A stretch of 64,000 nucleotides of DNA from Flavobacterium sp. ACN6. GTDB lineage: Bacteria; Bacteroidota; Bacteroidia; Flavobacteriales; Flavobacteriaceae. A program made the position numbers and the translations under genes. This document shows, in pieces, positions 1-9,398 of this stretch (positions are counted from its first letter, which is position 1; every line of letters begins with the position of its first letter). The notes beneath the pieces were generated by a model, which had not been told where the DNA came from, made no database searches, and saw nothing but the letters and a program-made list of their open reading frames with translations. The DNA lies in NCBI RefSeq assembly GCF_002304005.1, contig NZ_MRCQ01000019.1, forward strand, positions 1 through 64,000. Direction: 5' to 3'.

Positions 1-10
1 AGAGTTTTTT

Positions 11-505
11 AATTGTTAATTGTTAATGGTTGATGGTGGTTGATAGTTCCGATAGTTGAAGATTATTTTTAATTTTTAATTCCCAATTTTTAATTTAATT
101 ATTGTCTTCCTGAGCGAAGTCGAAGGATATTCTTAAAGGCGCTAATTCACAAGTAAAATTAGTTGAATTACCTCCAGCTTTAGCTGGAGGTAAGCAGATA
201 AATTAAAAAAGGCTTTAGCCAAAAATAAAGATTTGGCTAAAGCCCTTAGCAGCTTTATATAATAATCTCCAGCTAAAGCTGGAGGCAATTCATTTTTGCA
301 TAAACATCTTTGCGACTTAGTGCCTTTGCGAGATTAAAAAAATGAAATTGAATAATTGCGCATCTCCTTCGACTTCGCTCAGGAAGACAATCGGGATTAA
401 TTAAATTAAAAATTGGGAATTAAAAATTAAAAATAAGTACTATCAATCAACAATCAACAATCAACAATCAACCATTAACAATTAACAATTAACAATTAAC
501 AATTC
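11..505. repeat. Large nested inverted repeat (intergenic)
   Basis: The whole gap reads as one imperfect palindrome. Outer arms are TTAATTGTTAATGG-type sequence at 11-50 and its complement at 439-505. Then come AATTCCCAATTTTTAA-type arms (68-100 and 398-434). Next is TCCTGAGCGAAGTCGAAGGA (about 107-126) against its complement at 365-384. The inner arms are CCTCCAGCT/AGCTGGAGG hairpins at 171-190 and 267-285. A GGCTTTAGCC hairpin sits at the centre (211-244). No gene is seen. The component motifs recur elsewhere in the window (16.1-16.35 kb). Confidence 0.8.
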
Positions 506-507
506 TC

Positions 508-1500
508 CTAAAGTTTATATCCAAAATTCTTAGACTTTATGACTTTTCCTTTATCAGTAATCATTACACAGCTGTAATCGGGGAATTTTTGAATTAAAAG
601 CAGACCTTCGGTCTGGCCTAAAACCATCATTGAAGTACTTAGTCCGTTAGCGGTTTCGGCGTTTGGGCCAAAAACGGTAACACTGCACAAGCCCGTTGCA
701 GGATAACCCGTTGCTGGATTTATGATATGAGAATAGCGTTTTCCGTTGAAAACTACAAATTTCTCATAACTGCCAGAAGTAGTAACAGCGCCTTCTTTTA
801 AAGGAACAGCAGCCAAGATTTTTTCAGGTTTAAATGGATTTGTAATACCGATTTTCCAATCGTTTCCATTTGGTTGTTTTCCCCAAGTACTCATGTCGCC
901 TGAACCGTTTATAATTCCAGCTTTTATGCCTTTTCCGATCATTATGGCACGGCATTTATCAGTTGCGTAGCCTTCGCCTAAAGCACCAAAACCAATTTTC
1001 ATTCCTTTTAATTTCAAGAAAATAGTCGATTCTGTGCTGTCCAGAATAATATTTTTGTAACCGACTTTTTCTACCGACTTTTTTATGGCTTCCGCCGAAG
1101 GCATTTCGGTCATTGAGCCGTCAAATTTCCAAATTCTGTCCATTGCAGCAAAACTTACGTCAAATCCGCCATTGGTAATTTCAGAAAGCTGAATAGCTCT
1201 CTGTGCTAATTCAAAAACTTCTCGATCTACTTTTACCGGCTTTATTCCCGCATTCTGATTCACCTCAGAAACTTGCGAATCTGATTTCCAATCTGAAATT
1301 AAATTTTCAATTCGAGTAATTTCGGCAATTACAAGATCAATATTTTGTTCAGCCGAAAGAGAATCTTTATCAACAATACTAATATCAAATCTGCCGCCCA
1401 TTAAGAGCGTCGTTCTTTTTCGTAAAACTTGTGAATAACCATTCAGGCATTGAAGAGTTACCAGAAGAATTAAAAGTTTATTTATAATTGATTTTTGCAT
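508..1500 (-). CDS. apbE: FAD:protein FMN transferase (ApbE family)
   Basis: ApbE enzymes move FMN from FAD onto a Thr/Ser of target redox proteins outside the cytoplasm. The 330-residue product is of normal length. It has an N-terminal hydrophobic export signal (residues 5-24), a GEGYATD loop near 175-181, the INGSGD segment at 197-202 and the family signature HxxxPxTGxP at 258-267. The usual metal-binding Asp before LST appears as Asn (ANGLST, 284-289), which may be a lineage variant. Its neighbours on the same strand, a PepSY/flavodoxin reductase and a DUF2271 protein, are typical partners in flavinylated electron-transfer systems. The DUF2271 protein could be the substrate. Family assignment is secure; the substrate is inferred. 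Confidence 0.93.
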   Translation of the reverse strand: MQKSIINKLLILLVTLQCLNGYSQVLRKRTTLLMGGRFDISIVDKDSLSAEQNIDLVIAEITRIENLISDWKSDSQVSEVNQNAGIKPVKVDREVFELAQRAIQLSEITNGGFDVSFAAMDRIWKFDGSMTEMPSAEAIKKSVEKVGYKNIILDSTESTIFLKLKGMKIGFGALGEGYATDKCRAIMIGKGIKAGIINGSGDMSTWGKQPNGNDWKIGITNPFKPEKILAAVPLKEGAVTTSGSYEKFVVFNGKRYSHIINPATGYPATGLCSVTVFGPNAETANGLSTSMMVLGQTEGLLLIQKFPDYSCVMITDKGKVIKSKNFGYKL

Positions 1501-1987
<487 letters not shown>

Positions 1988-4171
1988 CTAATAACAATCC
2001 GTTAATAATTGCCCATTTTCCTTGTACTCAGAAAGCGCTTTGATTCCATTTGTCAAGCATAAATCATTCAAAATAGCTTCAACATCTTTCTGCATGGCAA
2101 GTGAACCGCAGATCATAATTACGCCGCCTTCTTTTAGTAAATTCATAAAAAATGAAGCGTCATTTTGAATCAAATCCATAACATAAATATTGGCTCCTTC
2201 ACGAGATAATGCCACATGAAAACGGTCCAAATGCTGTTTTTGAATCATAACTTTTGCAAACTTTTTATAAGCCAGAAGCGTTGGAGTTACCATTCTAAAT
2301 CCGCTGTATAAATGTAATTCTTTCTTAGATTTATTCTGTTCAATCATTCCCAAGAAAGGAGCAATTCCAGTTCCGTTCGAGATTAAAGCGACTTTTGACG
2401 CTTTCTTTGGAAGATGAAAAGCAGGATTTTTAAGAATTCTGGCTTTAATTGTATTTCCTGGTTCTAAATTGTTCAGAAATCCAGAACCCAATCCGTTCTC
2501 GTGTAATTTTACCACCAATTGTATATTCCCAGAATGATTTCCGATAGAGTAAAGACGTTCCCTAGAATCATTAGCAGGATAAATTGCCAATAAATCTCCA
2601 GAAGCAAATTTGGCTCTTGAATTGGCGCGGAGTGTTAAAATAAAAGTATGTTCAGTATCTGAAATAGGAGTTTTATCTAAAACCATTAATTTCTGCAGTC
2701 CTTTTGGAACATGATTGTATAAAGATGGAGTAGTGGCTAGTGGAATTCCTGTTTTTGCACTCCATAATTTTACCCAATTTACAAACTCAGCTGCCGATTT
2801 ATCGTTTACTGTCTGCAAATCTAAATAACGATCTGCCCAGTTTTGTTTCGCTAAAAGCTGGTCGATTTCAACTGCAAATCGGCAAAAATCTGGATATGCT
2901 TTCGAACCAAAACCTACAACAGAATAATTAATTTTCTGTTCTTGATTTTGTTTTTCTAAAACGGCTTTAAATTTTTTACCGTTAGAAGGAGGATCACCTA
3001 AGCCGTGCGTAGAAGAAAGTACCAAAATATGTTCTGCTTTTGGATACGCTGAGAAACGGTTTAATTCGGTAATATATGCCTTGTAACCTTGATCAATTAA
3101 TTGTTTCAGAATAGCATTTGCGAATCGGAACGAACTTCCGTTTTCAGAACCAACTAAAAGGATAAAAGTACTTTCGTGCGCTTTAAATTTATTTTTAATT
3201 CGGCTTGACCTTCTTTTCAAAGTAATGGCAAAACCAGAATAAATAAAGAATAGAATATTGATGCACGCAATAGCTAGAATTACAGCCCAGATCCCGTTAA
3301 TTCTTCCCGTATGAAGATCAAGACTCAAAGCGGCAAATTGTTTTGTCATTGGCGAAAGTTTTTCTGTAACTATTGCTCCCGTAACCTGATTCACTTCAAC
3401 TTCGCGGTCTTTTAATTCAATAATATAATATTCCTCTGGATCATCTGTAAAAGGAAATTCGATTTTCTTTACATCAGATAATAAAGTCGTATTGAAAATT
3501 GATGTTGTTTTTTCTTTCTCAGAAAGTTCTGTTTTTACAGGTTTCGCTTTTTCTTCACCCATAAAAAAGTTAAACCTTTCTAGAGACAAATAAGTTCCCG
3601 TAAGTGCGATAATCAGAATCGGAATCAAAGCCAGTCTTCCCAAAACAACATGATAATATTGTGCAAAATATTCCTTGATTACTTTCGAAAAGAAATTTCG
3701 AATACCGCGCTGTCTCTTTAAAACCAATACAAAACCGGAAAGCGAAATCAATACTAAACAAAATGAAATTACACCCACAAAAAATCGGCCTGCTTCATGA
3801 AGAAACAGCGAACGGTGGAAACTTGTAACCCACTGAATAAATTCATTTTTCTTTACGGGAGTTCCTAAAGCTTTTCCAGTTTTGGGATCGATGTAAGCAT
3901 TAACATCATTTCCGTTATCATCAATTGCCTGAAGTATAACAAACTGATTGTAATCGACACTTAATTCAGTAATTTCTGGGTATGCTTTTTTAAGAATAGG
4001 AAGAGTTTCTCCTAAAGTAATTGCATTAAAATCTGCAGTTTTATAGGGAAGTGTTTTTTCCTGTACCGCATCGACCGCCAGAATAATTCCGGTCACCGAA
4101 GCCAAAAGCAAAAAGATAGAAGAAAATAAGGCCAGAGCCAAGTGTGCGTAACGCCAGAAAGAAAGAGTCAT
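1988..4171 (-). CDS. PepSY membrane / flavodoxin / FAD-NAD(P)H reductase fusion
   Basis: This 727-residue protein joins a membrane electron-transfer domain to a sulfite-reductase-like flavoprotein module. About four membrane helices (roughly residues 8-33, 128-150, 177-198, 293-316) frame PepSY-type periplasmic segments. A flavodoxin-like FMN domain follows (about 334-470; GSENGSS and SSTHGLGDPP). Then comes an FAD domain with the RLYSIGN motif and a nicotinamide domain with GTGIAPF and a terminal CGSLAMQKDV segment. It probably passes electrons from NAD(P)H across the inner membrane, perhaps for ferric or flavin reduction. DUF2271 and ApbE genes flank it on the same strand, suggesting one flavin-based relay. 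The exact acceptor is unknown. Confidence 0.88.
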   Translation of the reverse strand: MTLSFWRYAHLALALFSSIFLLLASVTGIILAVDAVQEKTLPYKTADFNAITLGETLPILKKAYPEITELSVDYNQFVILQAIDDNGNDVNAYIDPKTGKALGTPVKKNEFIQWVTSFHRSLFLHEAGRFFVGVISFCLVLISLSGFVLVLKRQRGIRNFFSKVIKEYFAQYYHVVLGRLALIPILIIALTGTYLSLERFNFFMGEEKAKPVKTELSEKEKTTSIFNTTLLSDVKKIEFPFTDDPEEYYIIELKDREVEVNQVTGAIVTEKLSPMTKQFAALSLDLHTGRINGIWAVILAIACINILFFIYSGFAITLKRRSSRIKNKFKAHESTFILLVGSENGSSFRFANAILKQLIDQGYKAYITELNRFSAYPKAEHILVLSSTHGLGDPPSNGKKFKAVLEKQNQEQKINYSVVGFGSKAYPDFCRFAVEIDQLLAKQNWADRYLDLQTVNDKSAAEFVNWVKLWSAKTGIPLATTPSLYNHVPKGLQKLMVLDKTPISDTEHTFILTLRANSRAKFASGDLLAIYPANDSRERLYSIGNHSGNIQLVVKLHENGLGSGFLNNLEPGNTIKARILKNPAFHLPKKASKVALISNGTGIAPFLGMIEQNKSKKELHLYSGFRMVTPTLLAYKKFAKVMIQKQHLDRFHVALSREGANIYVMDLIQNDASFFMNLLKEGGVIMICGSLAMQKDVEAILNDLCLTNGIKALSEYKENGQLLTDCY

Positions 4172-4199
4172 TGAATGTCTTAATGTAATAAATGTTTAA

Positions 4200-4232
4200 A
4201 GCTTTGTCAAAGTATAAAACTTGGACAAAGCT
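4200..4232. terminator. Hairpin, terminator-like
   Basis: Arms 4200-4213 and 4219-4232 (AGCTTTGTCAAAGT against ACTTGGACAAAGCT) pair with one mismatch. The hairpin lies between the DUF2271 gene and the PepSY reductase. The U-tract is weak. It belongs to the same hairpin family as the one at 14321-14351, so it may be a dispersed repeat rather than a strong terminator. Confidence 0.5.
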
Positions 4233-4302
4233 CAGATTTCAATTTTAAGCAGAAAAAAATATAATTCACGCTTATAGAGGTTAAAAAATAATATGCTAAA
4301 TA

Positions 4303-4785
4303 TTAAATTTTGTTTAGTCTTACATATTTGATGTAACCTTTTCCGTCTGTTTTCTCTGCCAGACCTTCTGTAGTAAGCGGAATTTCAAGATCACTTACAT
4401 AGTATTTTTGATCTTCAACAGCCGTTTCAAAACGTAATTTGTAGCCTTTATTAATTTTAGAATTTTCAATTTCTATAGTGGTAACACTGCGGTCTCCGCC
4501 CGTAACAGAAGCACCCGTTTTTGCACTGATATCATCATTTTTTTGAGTATGGAATTTGTTCCATTCTTTTAATGATTTGTACCATTTTTTATCATCGCCC
4601 ATTACATAAAGCGTTTTTTCGTACTCACCGCCGGCATTTACAAGTGAAACTACGATATACGCACCTTCTCCCATATAATTGTTCATCTGCAGCATACATT
4701 TGTATTTGCTTGATTGTGCATTAGACTGAAAAGAAAGTAAAAAGATAAAAGCGCTTGTAAAGGCAATTTTTAGTATTGATTTCAT
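4303..4785 (-). CDS. DUF2271 exported protein, candidate flavinylation target
   Basis: A 160-residue protein with a cleavable signal peptide (residues 1-23, ending SNAQ), so periplasmic. Its compact beta-rich sequence fits DUF2271. The segment DDISAKTGASVTGGDR (84-99) contains TGAS. This resembles the (S/T)GA(S/T) motif where ApbE attaches FMN through a phosphoester to the last Thr/Ser. It is encoded 131 bases upstream of the PepSY/flavodoxin reductase on the same strand, with apbE further along, as expected for a three-part flavin relay. The family call is fairly confident; flavinylation is inferred from the motif and neighbours. Confidence 0.75.
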   Translation of the reverse strand: MKSILKIAFTSAFIFLLSFQSNAQSSKYKCMLQMNNYMGEGAYIVVSLVNAGGEYEKTLYVMGDDKKWYKSLKEWNKFHTQKNDDISAKTGASVTGGDRSVTTIEIENSKINKGYKLRFETAVEDQKYYVSDLEIPLTTEGLAEKTDGKGYIKYVRLNKI

Positions 4786-4895
4786 AAAAATTTATTTGTT
4801 TTGATTGGTATTGAAGTTCCAAAATTTAAATTCCAAATATTAAGCTTGGAATTTGGAATTTGGAATTTCATTTTTGAGTTTTGAGATTTAATCAT

Positions 4896-6392
4896 TTATT
4901 TTAAAAACTCAACTGAAATATTATTTTTTGTAAGTAAGTCATTTTCTTTCGCTAGAGCGTAAGCCGTTTCGTCAAATTCTGTATTAATATCTTTTTTAGC
5001 TCCAACAGAAACTAGATATTTTAGAATAGAATCATCTTTAGAAGTCATCGCTGCTCTGTGCAAAGCCGTTAAACCGTCTTTATTTTTAGCATTCACATCA
5101 ACTTTTAAATCGGTTATTTTTTTAAGAAGCGCAACATCATTTTTAGTGATTGCTGCATGATATAAAGTATTGCCGTCTTTTTGAGCCGCTGCTAAATTTA
5201 AACCTTTATCCTGAAGTAATTTTGCTTTTGCATCAAAAGGATCTTGTTTTGGAGTTTCTCTCTCTCTTCCCGCCGGACGGTAAGATTGTACTAAATAAAC
5301 ACCTAAATTATTTCCTTCTTTGTCTTTTACATTAACATCTGCACCTTTAGCTAAAAGTAAACTTACAGCTTCTGGAGTTCCAGATCGTACAGCGTTTGTC
5401 AAAGCAGATTCACCTTTTAAGTTTTGAGCATTTATATTTTTAGCTTTTGGAAGAAAAAGCTCTAAAGCAGCAATTTCTCTTGCAGAAGCTGCGGCCATAA
5501 TTGGAGTATTTCCGTCTTTGTCAGCTTTATTTACATCAACACCTTTATCTAAAAAGTATTTAATAATTTCAGTTTGATTTGGTTTTCCAGCCAAAATATG
5601 CAATACATTTTGTCCCGCTTTGTTTTGAGCAGCTGCTTTAATTTTTACTTCTTCAACCAAATATTTGTATGTTTCGATTGTATTAGTTTCTCTACGGCTT
5701 CCTTGTGCAGCAATTAAAAGCGCAGTCTCAGTCGGTTTAATTCCTTTTTCTAGAAGTTTCTTTAAAAGCGGAATATTTCCAGATCTTGCAGCGTACGTAA
5801 AAGCAGTATTTCCATCATTATCAACATCTTTAAGAGACATTCCTTTAGTAGAAAAATATTCGGCAGCTTTTAAATCTTTATCCGATGCAATTGCCAGCAG
5901 TAAAAGGTTTGCGCCGTTTGCATATTTTTTAGTTGGATTTACACCAGCTTTAAAAAACGCATCATACATCGCTGGGTTAGATTGTCCGTTTGAGGCTGCA
6001 AAGTCTGCTGGAGCAGTTCCGTGGCTGTCTTCAAAATTCACATCAGAACCTTTAGTTATAAGGTATTGCACCAATTCTGTATTCCCTCTATACGCGGCCC
6101 AATGTAAGTAAATACGATTATCGTGCGTTAATTTTGTAATTGTATTTCCCGGCTGCTCAATTAAAAATTTGATGGTTGCTGCGGGAGCATCATTATTGAT
6201 TGCCAAAGTTGTAACATCAAAAGCATTTGCATTTGCTTCTGCAGGATTATTTCCTTTTGCTATTTCAGCTTTAACAGTTTCGATATCTGGAGAAGTTTTC
6301 CAAAAAGATTGCTCTAAAAGGGTATTTTTTTGCTGGGCACTCACAAAAAGAGTTGCAGCAAATGCAAAAGAAGCGAAAAGATTCTTTTTCAT
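4896..6392 (-). CDS. Exported ankyrin-repeat protein
   Basis: The start at 6392 (MKKNLFAS) is preferred over an ATG 33 bases upstream because it gives a clean signal peptide (to about residue 20, FVSAQ). The 498-residue mature part is almost entirely ankyrin repeats of about 33 residues, with the recurring pattern DxxGxTxLxxAAxxGxxxxxxxLLxxGADVN. Clear copies are YRGNTELVQYLITKGSDVN, NGQSNPAMYD, SGTPEAVSLLLAKGADVN and TALHRAAMTSKDDS. Ankyrin arrays bind other proteins, here presumably in the periplasm. There is no catalytic domain. No partner can be named from the context; the gene stands alone between the DUF2271 gene and a regulator. Confidence 0.85.
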   Translation of the reverse strand: MKKNLFASFAFAATLFVSAQQKNTLLEQSFWKTSPDIETVKAEIAKGNNPAEANANAFDVTTLAINNDAPAATIKFLIEQPGNTITKLTHDNRIYLHWAAYRGNTELVQYLITKGSDVNFEDSHGTAPADFAASNGQSNPAMYDAFFKAGVNPTKKYANGANLLLLAIASDKDLKAAEYFSTKGMSLKDVDNDGNTAFTYAARSGNIPLLKKLLEKGIKPTETALLIAAQGSRRETNTIETYKYLVEEVKIKAAAQNKAGQNVLHILAGKPNQTEIIKYFLDKGVDVNKADKDGNTPIMAAASAREIAALELFLPKAKNINAQNLKGESALTNAVRSGTPEAVSLLLAKGADVNVKDKEGNNLGVYLVQSYRPAGRERETPKQDPFDAKAKLLQDKGLNLAAAQKDGNTLYHAAITKNDVALLKKITDLKVDVNAKNKDGLTALHRAAMTSKDDSILKYLVSVGAKKDINTEFDETAYALAKENDLLTKNNISVEFLK

Positions 6393-6621
6393 GTTTCGAT
6401 AATTTATGGTTATAGAATTGTTCAAGATTAATTTAATTTTTGGATATTTTCTTTGTCTATTTAGAATAAATAAAAATAAAGCAAATGTAAAGATTAATAT
6501 TTTTAAATCAATACTAATTTGCTGTTAAAAGGCATTTTTAGTACAGTTTATCTCAAATTTAAGAATGACTTAAGCTGCTTTTAATCTTTTTTTAATCTTG
6601 AAAATCTTTTCCGGAACCCAT

Positions 6622-8340
6622 CTATGAAGTTAACCTGTCAAAAAGAGTTTTATATTTTTCTCCGAGTTTTTTCCTAAGGCGCTGTTTTGATTTTTTTACA
6701 GCATCGCTTGTAATACCCAATAATTCTGCAGTTTCATTGTTGGTAAAGTTGAGTTTTTGAAGCAGTAAAATTCTTTTGTTAGAATCTGTAATCTCTGGAA
6801 AATCTTCCTGTAAAAGCGAATAAAACTCAGGATATTCTTTTTGAAATTGCTTTTTAAAAGCATTCCAATTACTTTCTGTCATTAAGTGCGACTCTAGAAG
6901 CGCATTAAGTTTTCCTTCTTCTTTTTCTATATAATAAGAGGAAGATTTTTTTATAGTTTCTATTGTAATTTTAAGATTCTGGATTTGTTTCTTTTTCTCT
7001 TTTAAATAATCAATCTGAGAATCTAAATTATCTTGGACTTCGCTTAACTTTTGTTCCGTTTTTAATTTCTCTAATTCTAAGGACGCTACTTTTTGTTCGT
7101 ATCTTAAATGTCTGTTTTTATATTTCTTTTTGAAATAAATAAAAACCAGCAAACCTATACAAGACAGCATTGTAAATATAATAATGTAGAAGTTTTTGAG
7201 AGTAGATTCGTATTTGATTTTCTCCCCGGCTTCTTTAATATTCTGCTGATATTTTGATTTTTCTATAATCCAGTTTGCCTTATTTATAGCGAGGTCACCA
7301 TCTTCATTTTGCAGCGAATCTTCCAAAACAATCATTCGTCTTCTTAAAATCAGTTCATTTTCAGTGGAATGCTGTAGTTTTAAAATTTCTAATTTCAGTT
7401 TAATAATCTCCAATTCCGATTTTTTGAAATAGGTTTTTGCGACAGCAATCTTTTCGGCTCTATTTAAAACTTCTTTTGCTGCATCTGGTTTGTTATTTTT
7501 TAAATATAATTTGGCCAGTAATATCGAAGCATACATTGTATTTTGGTCGCTTTTATAATGTTCAGAAATTTGAATGTCATTTTTTAATAATGCAGACGCA
7601 GTTTTTAAATCTCCTTTTTTCTCGCTGATCATTGCCAAATCTCCAAGCGCCTTGGCATATCGAATTTCATCATGAATTTCCTTAGCCAATTTTGCCGTTT
7701 TATTGAGATAAGAAGCAGCGAGTTTATCATTTCCTAAATAAAAATAATTTAATCCTATTGCGTTAATGATTGCAGCATATTCCGATGTGTTTTTAACGGC
7801 TGTTTTTTCGGCATTTTTAAAATATTGCAGTGATTTAGCATGATCGCCAAAAGTCTGCAGTATCCATCCAATTTTTTTATAGGATTCATCAGCAGCAATA
7901 ATTTGATCTGCAGGTAAAGTTTCAATTTTATCAATTAATTGCAGAAGAATTGGTGTGAGCTTAATGTAATCTCTGTAATGATACAAGTAACTAACATAGT
8001 TAAGCTGCGTCCAGATTTGCAAAGAACTATTTTTAGAGATTTTTGCTTTTTGAATAGATTTTAAATAATACTGATTAGAGACTGTATTGATGCTATTATA
8101 AAAATCGCTGTATCCATTAGCCAGTAAACCATCGTAAACAACCTGAAATTTTGGTGTAACTAGAGGCTGTAGAAATTGTTTTAATGCGGTAGTATCACTT
8201 CCAAACGATTTCTCTTGATGAAGTATAAATTCTACATCTTTAATATAGTTTTTTGAAGATGCAAGCTGCAGTTTTTGTGCATTTGTAAATAATGCGTAAA
8301 AGAATAAAACTATGCAGTATATTTTGTTTTTGGCAGACAT
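6622..8340 (-). CDS. Membrane-anchored TPR protein with C-terminal LuxR-like HTH
   Basis: A 572-residue regulator of a type common in Bacteroidota. It has a signal sequence (1-22), a periplasmic array of tetratricopeptide repeats (about 40-370; pairs such as YFKNAEKTAV and YLNKTAKLAKEI), one membrane helix (about 386-408, FYIIIFTMLSCIGLLVFIY), a cytoplasmic coiled coil (410-475, rich in Lys/Glu) and a C-terminal HTH (about 525-560, NNETAELLGITSDAVKKSKQ). It probably transmits an envelope signal to DNA without a phosphorelay. Tandem TGTCCCCC boxes 110-130 bases upstream of its start may be an operator. Signal and targets are unknown. Confidence 0.82.
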   Translation of the reverse strand: MSAKNKIYCIVLFFYALFTNAQKLQLASSKNYIKDVEFILHQEKSFGSDTTALKQFLQPLVTPKFQVVYDGLLANGYSDFYNSINTVSNQYYLKSIQKAKISKNSSLQIWTQLNYVSYLYHYRDYIKLTPILLQLIDKIETLPADQIIAADESYKKIGWILQTFGDHAKSLQYFKNAEKTAVKNTSEYAAIINAIGLNYFYLGNDKLAASYLNKTAKLAKEIHDEIRYAKALGDLAMISEKKGDLKTASALLKNDIQISEHYKSDQNTMYASILLAKLYLKNNKPDAAKEVLNRAEKIAVAKTYFKKSELEIIKLKLEILKLQHSTENELILRRRMIVLEDSLQNEDGDLAINKANWIIEKSKYQQNIKEAGEKIKYESTLKNFYIIIFTMLSCIGLLVFIYFKKKYKNRHLRYEQKVASLELEKLKTEQKLSEVQDNLDSQIDYLKEKKKQIQNLKITIETIKKSSSYYIEKEEGKLNALLESHLMTESNWNAFKKQFQKEYPEFYSLLQEDFPEITDSNKRILLLQKLNFTNNETAELLGITSDAVKKSKQRLRKKLGEKYKTLFDRLTS

Positions 8341-8449
8341 TAAATTTGTTTAGGCAGGTGGATTTGGAACAGTAAAAATAATAAAAAAATAAGGATCATT
8401 TGATTTGGATCTCATAATGAGTTGATTTTTTATGTTTTAGATAAAAAAA

Positions 8450-8468
8450 TGTCCCCCATTTGTCCCCC
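8450..8468. promoter_or_regulatory. Tandem TGTCCCCC boxes
   Basis: Two identical octamers (8450-8457 and 8461-8468) are spaced 11 bases apart, about one helical turn. They lie in the AT-rich region upstream of the minus-strand TPR/HTH gene. The sequence is unusually C-rich for its surroundings. A regulator binding site is inferred. Confidence 0.35.
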
Positions 8469-8767
8469 TTATTTTAAGAGTGTTTTTACGTGTTATAATT
8501 ATTTTTGTTTTCTGATTTTTTGCAGCAAGTTAAATTATTCTCTTAGTAGTTTTTCAAGTATTAATACCCGATTACACGAGTTTCAAATTGGAATTTTTTG
8601 TAAAGAATTGAAAAGCCAAATCGTTGAAAAAGTGTATTGAAAATATATTTTGAGAATTAAAGGTTTGCGGTATAATTTAAAATTTTCTTTAATTTAGTTT
8701 TTTATCAATTGTTTTCTTGTTGATCAAAAATATAGTTTGCCCCTGAATTATATTTCGATGTTAAAAG

Positions 8768-8793
8768 GCCTGCTTTTTGGGCAGGCTTTTTTT
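8768..8793 (+). terminator. Orphan rho-independent terminator
   Basis: A perfect stem, GCCTGC (8768-8773) with GCAGGC (8781-8786), is followed by seven T (8787-8793), pointing right. No plus-strand gene precedes it in the 430 bases since the 8340 gene start, so it may end an unannotated small RNA. Confidence 0.65.
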
Positions 8794-9088
8794 CTGAATT
8801 TCAGCATCAATTTTTTCATCAAAACAGACCGTAATTTTTCTTTTTAAGACGTTTTAAGTTTAAATCTCTATTTTATTCTTCTTTCTCTTTAAACAACCTT
8901 ATTTTTTTGCTTTTTCGAATAAACTCAATAATTACTCGAGAAAGAGTTTAGTTGTAAATGTTTGTAAATAAAAATGTTAGGATATTTTAAACTTGAAATC
9001 AAAGATTTTACTATTTAGAATAATTATCAATAACTAGCGTTTTTTAATTTGGAAGAAGCGATTCAAATTTCCTTTTTTTGAAATCGGC

Positions 9089-9257
9089 TGTTGATAACTG
9101 TTTCGAAAACCGCTTAAAAAATCATGACTTTTTCATGTTGATAACTCAACATTAATTTTCAGGAAATGGCTAGTTCATTGCGAATTACAAGTGATCATTT
9201 TACTGTTGATAAAATTTAAAAAATCTCTAATTTTTGAAGTTTTCAAACTGTTGATAA
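9089..9257 (+). promoter_or_regulatory. Four TGTTGATAA boxes upstream of nrdB
   Basis: Exact copies of TGTTGATAA lie at 9089-9097, 9136-9144, 9204-9212 and 9249-9257, all in one orientation. A near copy (TTATCAATA) lies inverted at 9024-9032. Each differs by one base from the DnaA box TGTGGATAA. They occupy the 300 bases before the ribonucleotide reductase operon. The rest of the 8341-9398 gap holds nothing recognisable apart from the terminator and boxes listed here. Confidence 0.5.
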
Positions 9258-9306
9258 TTGATCTGATTTTTAACATCTAAAACTGGACTTACGAATAACT
9301 CTGAGC

Positions 9307-9314
9307 TAAATTTG
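9307..9314 (+). promoter_or_regulatory. Bacteroidota -7 element (TAAATTTG), nrdB
   Basis: An exact TAnnTTTG match about 85 bases before the nrdB start, just downstream of the TGTTGATAA boxes. No convincing -33 TTTG was seen at the usual distance. Confidence 0.4.
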
Positions 9315-9398
9315 TATTAATAGAAAATCACGCCGATACTACCCCCAAAAAAGCGCACGAATTTCTACATCAATTTTGTCACTTAAAATTCTATATAT

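Noticed and set aside
5665..6111. 148-codon ORF opposite the ankyrin gene
   Set aside because: Lies antisense to clear ankyrin repeats and its sequence periodicity mirrors them.
8422..8640. 72-codon plus-strand ORF in the gap before nrdB
   Set aside because: Low-complexity composition rich in Phe, Tyr and Cys, no promoter or start context, no domain pattern; probably chance in AT-rich DNA.
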